Shown: positions 14,576 to 16,833 of the stretch, one piece after another | Numbering within the stretch: position 1 is the first letter of the stretch | Layout of the letters: the number at the start of each line of letters is the position of its first letter | Source of the DNA: JALYUA01 sp038229875 | Lineage (GTDB): Bacteria > Acidobacteriota > Thermoanaerobaculia > UBA5066 > Gp7-AA6 | Direction: 5' to 3' | Assembly (NCBI GenBank): GCA_038229875.1 | Contig: JBBROA010000093.1 | Coordinates: 1 to 16,833, forward strand | DNA: 16,833 bases | The notes under the pieces: generated by a model | Seen by the model: the letters and a program-made list of their open reading frames with translations, nothing else | Database searches by the model: none | What the model was told of the DNA's origin: nothing | Program-made: the position numbers and the translations under genes

Positions 14576-15610
14576 TCACGGCGCGACGCGAACCCATTCG
14601 CGCCAGGCGGGCTTTGGCTCCCCCTTCTCGGTCTGAAGTCCCCGATGCGCCAGAAACGCCTGCCTCCGCGCGGAGAGCGTGTTGCCGTCCGGCGGCGGGC
14701 CGGCGCCCCTCCCGTCCCGCCATGTCGCGTATCGGGCGAAAAGAAGCGCGGTGCCGTCGGAGCTCGCGACCAGTCTCTTCAGGCGGCGCACGAAGTCCGC
14801 CTGGAGCTCGGGGCTCGACCCGTTCTCCGGCGATGAGGAGTAGCTCACTTCGGGGAACGCGATCGGACGGCCTGCCGCGCGTTCGAGCAGCATCTTCCAG
14901 TCGCGCTCGATCGATTCCGGCGGCCGGTGCATGTACGGATTCTGACGCTCGAACGGCGCGTAGAGGTAGAAGAGCACGGGACTTCGCTGGTGCAGCGCGG
15001 CGGCGACCGCCGGCGCGGCGCTTTCGGTCGGGGCCGCGGTCGTGACGCCGACCTTCAGGTGCGGGGTCATCTTCTTCAAAAACACGACCGCGCCGTCGAA
15101 GAGCAGCCTGTAGGGTTTCAGCTCGTCGGGGCGCTGTTCGAAATAGTTCTCCGCCGCGTAACCGAAGGAGAGAGTCGAGGCATCGAGCAGCGCGGGCTCG
15201 AGGGCCTCGAGCAGCCCGCCGAGGCGGGTCGAAAGTCGCGGGTCGTCAAACGCCAGGTTCGCGAGATCCCCCGGCACGTCGCGGGTCCTGACCGAAACGA
15301 GAGCCAGGTCGATGTGGATGGTGGCTCCCGACTGCCGGAGGAGCCGGATGGCCTTCAGGATCTCCTGGACTCTGTACGTGCGGGCCGACGGCTCGCACGC
15401 GGACCACGAGATCGGAACCACGAAGAGCGACGCCCCGGTTCCTCGGATCTGCTGCACCGCGCGCTGCCGGTCGGCTTCCGGCGAGGACCCTGAAAGCTCC
15501 GCGGCGAGCCCGAGCAGCGGCCGCGCGGGAGGCTTTGGCCGGAGCGCCGCCGTGCCTCCCGCCCGGCTGACGAAAAGCCCGGCCGCCAGCAGAGCCCACA
15601 CGCGGCGCAT
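14576..15610 (-). CDS. Secreted TIM-barrel protein resembling clan GH-A glycoside hydrolases
   Basis: This is a 344-residue exported protein whose exact family I do not recognise. Residues 1-21 form a signal peptide. The remainder looks like a (beta/alpha)8 barrel: SWSACEPSARTYRVQEI (69-85) is typical of the second-strand region of GH-A enzymes. SFGYAAENYFEQRPDE (148-163) places Glu154 where the acid/base sits after strand 4. IAFPEVSYSSSPENGSSPELQ (250-270) places Glu254 where the nucleophile sits after strand 7. The C-terminal KPAWREWV is also usual in such barrels. It could be an extracellular polysaccharide hydrolase or an inactive relative. ATG 15610 is chosen; CATAAT ends six bases before it. 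GTG 15640 is an in-frame alternative with GAGGGG nine bases upstream. It is separated from the anti-sigma gene by about 145 bases of repeats. Confidence 0.7.
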   Translation of the reverse strand: MRRVWALLAAGLFVSRAGGTAALRPKPPARPLLGLAAELSGSSPEADRQRAVQQIRGTGASLFVVPISWSACEPSARTYRVQEILKAIRLLRQSGATIHIDLALVSVRTRDVPGDLANLAFDDPRLSTRLGGLLEALEPALLDASTLSFGYAAENYFEQRPDELKPYRLLFDGAVVFLKKMTPHLKVGVTTAAPTESAAPAVAAALHQRSPVLFYLYAPFERQNPYMHRPPESIERDWKMLLERAAGRPIAFPEVSYSSSPENGSSPELQADFVRRLKRLVASSDGTALLFARYATWRDGRGAGPPPDGNTLSARRQAFLAHRGLQTEKGEPKPAWREWVRVAP

Positions 15611-15616
15611 CTTTCG

Positions 15617-15622
15617 ATTATG
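15617..15622 (-). promoter_or_regulatory. Candidate -10 element of the GH-A-like gene (leaderless)
   Basis: On the minus strand CATAAT (five of six to TATAAT) is followed by CGAAAG and the ATG at 15610, the same six-base spacing as at the antiporter and ychF. It lies just downstream of the tandem 14-base repeat. No clear -35 hexamer is present at 16-18 bases, which would fit activator-dependent transcription. Confidence 0.4.
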
Positions 15623-15626
15623 TCGC

Positions 15627-15657
15627 TTCGATCCCCTCACGAATTCGATCCCCTCAC
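15627..15657. repeat. Tandem 14-base direct repeat upstream of the GH-A-like gene
   Basis: TTCGATCCCCTCAC occurs exactly twice, at 15627-15640 and 15644-15657, three bases apart (17-base period). Read on the minus strand (GTGAGGGGATCGAA) it sits 17-47 bases upstream of the ATG at 15610, next to a CATAAT hexamer. The position suits an activator or repressor site, but a short slippage duplication is an alternative. The downstream copy also holds the GTG alternative start at 15640. Confidence 0.55.
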
Positions 15658-15694
15658 GCAGCCGCGGGCGGGGAGGGAGAGCAGAGGAGCCGGA

Positions 15695-15759
15695 GTTGAG
15701 GGTTCAGAATCGAGAGTCGAGAGCTCAACTCTCAACTTCTCCCGACTCTCCCTCTCAAC
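15695..15759. repeat. Second copy of the GTTGAG intergenic repeat family, running into the anti-sigma stop codon
   Basis: GTTGAGGGTTCAGA (15695-15708) is followed by AATCGAGAGTCGAGAG and by CTCAAC copies at 15724-15729, 15731-15736 and 15754-15759. The GTTGAG and CTCAAC units are inverted and could fold into an imperfect stem. The last CTCAAC supplies the TGA stop of the anti-sigma gene (15755-15757), so the repeat begins exactly at the end of that gene. It is related to the repeat at 8743-8833. Confidence 0.65.
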
Positions 15760-16540
15760 TTCCCACCAACACGATCGGCCCGGTCGGGGCGGGAACGCCG
15801 CCGCGGGGCTCGACGGTGACCGCGAACTTCTGCGCGGAGTCAACCGTCGACATGTCGGGGGATTCGACCAGCACGCGGCCGGCCGGATCGACGTCGAAGA
15901 CGCCGGCCGGAACCGGCTTGCCCGCAGAGAACACCCAGAGCTCATACTGTTTGCCGGCTTGAAGCGGCTGCAGGTTCGCGGCCACGAGGACGCCGCGGCG
16001 AGCCTTCGCACTCCAGAACACTTTCGCGCGGGCCTGAGGCTGCGGGTCCTTGCCTCCGAGAAAGAGCATGCGCACGTCGTCGCTCTCGAGCACTCGGGCC
16101 TGAAGGTCGCGCCGGGCGAGCGACTTCTCGGCCGTCGAGAGGCGGTCGGAGAGGTCCGCTCTCTGGCTGCGCAGGTCTTCCCGTTCGCGCCGGATCCGGG
16201 CGTCGTCGGTCAAGAGCAGGAGGAGAACGAGAGCCGCCGCCGCGGCGAAGATTCGCCGCGCGAGGGATCCCGGTCCGCGGGCGGGCGCGGGCGCCGGCGC
16301 GGCGTGCCCTGGGGACACCGAGGGCCCGAGCGACCGGAGGAGGCGTTCGCGCACCGCGGGCGAGGGACGCACGCGCGGCGCCGACATCGAGAGAGCCGAC
16401 GCGGACTCTTTGAAACCCACGAGCAGGGCTTCGCACACTTCGCACCCCGCCAGGTGGCGGGCGAACTCCTCCGCGTCGGCCCCGAGCGGGATGCCGAGCG
16501 CCTGGAGGGCGGCGAGATCTTCGAAGCGTTCGCTATGCAT
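15755..16540 (-). CDS. RskA-type anti-sigma factor with zinc-binding N-terminus
   Basis: This is a 261-residue single-pass membrane anti-sigma factor. The N-terminal domain carries the zinc-associated anti-sigma motif H-x3-C-x2-C (His29, Cys33, Cys36 in HLAGCEVC). A linker rich in Ala and Pro precedes a short transmembrane segment at 97-110 (IFAAAAALVLLLLL). About 112-150 is a charged, probably coiled-coil stretch. About 150-261 is the periplasmic RskA C-terminal domain (VFWSAKARRGVLVAANL; GKQYELWVF; FAVTVEP). It would hold the adjacent sigma factor inactive at the membrane until proteolysis or a redox or zinc signal releases it. ATG 16540 overlaps the last codons and stop of the sigma gene by eight bases, which indicates translational coupling and stoichiometric production. 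Confidence 0.88.
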   Translation of the reverse strand: MHSERFEDLAALQALGIPLGADAEEFARHLAGCEVCEALLVGFKESASALSMSAPRVRPSPAVRERLLRSLGPSVSPGHAAPAPAPARGPGSLARRIFAAAAALVLLLLLTDDARIRREREDLRSQRADLSDRLSTAEKSLARRDLQARVLESDDVRMLFLGGKDPQPQARAKVFWSAKARRGVLVAANLQPLQAGKQYELWVFSAGKPVPAGVFDVDPAGRVLVESPDMSTVDSAQKFAVTVEPRGGVPAPTGPIVLVGS

Positions 16541-16833
16541 CAGTCGGCCTTCTCTGGGTGTACGGACGGATGCGGTCGCGAAGTTTCATCAATCCAAGCC
16601 GGACCCGAGTCTTGACGGTCCCGAGAGGGGTCCCCGTGCGCTCCGAGATCTCCTGATGCGTCAGCCCGTCGAAGTAAGCGAGCTCGAGCGCGAGGCGCTG
16701 ATCTGCCGGCAGCTCCGCGATCGCGGACCGGCAGAGTCCCTCCCACTCTCTGGACACCGAGTCGGCCTCGATGTCCTCCCCGCTCGGCGTGTCGGGGACG
16801 GTCTCCACGGTCCTCAGTCCGGCGCGCGCCGCC
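16533..16833 (-). CDS. ECF-type RNA polymerase sigma factor, region 4 (5' part beyond window)
   Basis: Only the C-terminal 99 residues are inside the window; the frame stays open to the edge and no true start is seen. The visible part is sigma region 4: WEGLCRSAIAELPADQRLAL, then the helix-turn-helix GLTHQEISERTGTPLGTVKT, then RVRLGLMKLRDRI. This recognises the -35 promoter element. The LPxxQRxxLxLAYFxGLTHxEIA pattern and the coupled RskA-like partner place it with SigK/SigL-type ECF factors. Its regulon is unknown; it is likely to control its own operon. Confidence 0.9.
   Translation of the reverse strand, partial: AARAGLRTVETVPDTPSGEDIEADSVSREWEGLCRSAIAELPADQRLALELAYFDGLTHQEISERTGTPLGTVKTRVRLGLMKLRDRIRPYTQRRPTDA

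Noticed and set aside
13555..15045. Long plus-strand frame opposite fbp and the GH-A-like gene
   Set aside because: It runs across two real genes on the other strand and their gap, with no motif or ribosome site.

Overview
The window is a G+C-rich bacterial chromosome segment (about two-thirds G+C by eye) with no tRNA, rRNA, CRISPR array, insertion sequence or phage gene that I can see. Genes are packed tightly and all but one lie on the minus strand. Signal peptides, a TonB-dependent receptor with an N-terminal carboxypeptidase-regulatory-like domain, a SigK/RskA-type sigma/anti-sigma pair and a secreted-protein domain of the type 'PCRxxDTRN...CGVP' point to a Gram-negative soil or sediment lineage, most likely Acidobacteriota (Thermoanaerobaculia- or Holophagae-like). 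That placement is an inference from gene content, not from a marker-gene comparison.

Layout, with each minus-strand unit read from high to low coordinates. (a) 16833-10008 holds the C-terminal part of an ECF sigma factor and a translationally coupled RskA-like anti-sigma factor. These are followed by a secreted TIM-barrel protein resembling clan GH-A glycosidases, a class I fructose-1,6-bisphosphatase (fbp), a large TonB-dependent receptor and a HupE/UreJ-type membrane protein. The last two are 20 bases apart and look like a metal-uptake pair. (b) 8841-9947, on the plus strand, is ychF (engD), convergent with the HupE-like gene. (c) 8730-4028 is a four-gene unit: Ca2+/H+ antiporter, nucleoside hydrolase, APC-family permease and exported metal-dependent amidohydrolase, with 4-base overlaps or short gaps. 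This suggests salvage of nucleosides or peptides plus cation homeostasis. (d) 3971-2556 is an O-antigen ligase/polymerase-like membrane protein. (e) 2300-1 is a secreted metzincin protease carrying IPT/TIG and 'PCRxxDTR' domains, followed by a second small secreted protein made almost only of the latter domain and cut by the window edge.

Between genes, two spots carry a low-complexity repeat family (8743-8833 and 15695-15759) that shares the unit GTTGAGsGTTCAGA. A tandem 14-base repeat sits just upstream of the GH-A-like gene. Several genes that begin transcription units have no Shine-Dalgarno sequence but do have a -10-like hexamer ending exactly six bases before the start codon. This suggests leaderless transcription, most clearly for the divergent antiporter/ychF pair.

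I see no clearly new defence or mobile system. The most interesting items are the receptor/HupE pair, the shared unnamed secreted domain, the leaderless-start pattern, the repeat family and the variant nucleoside hydrolase.
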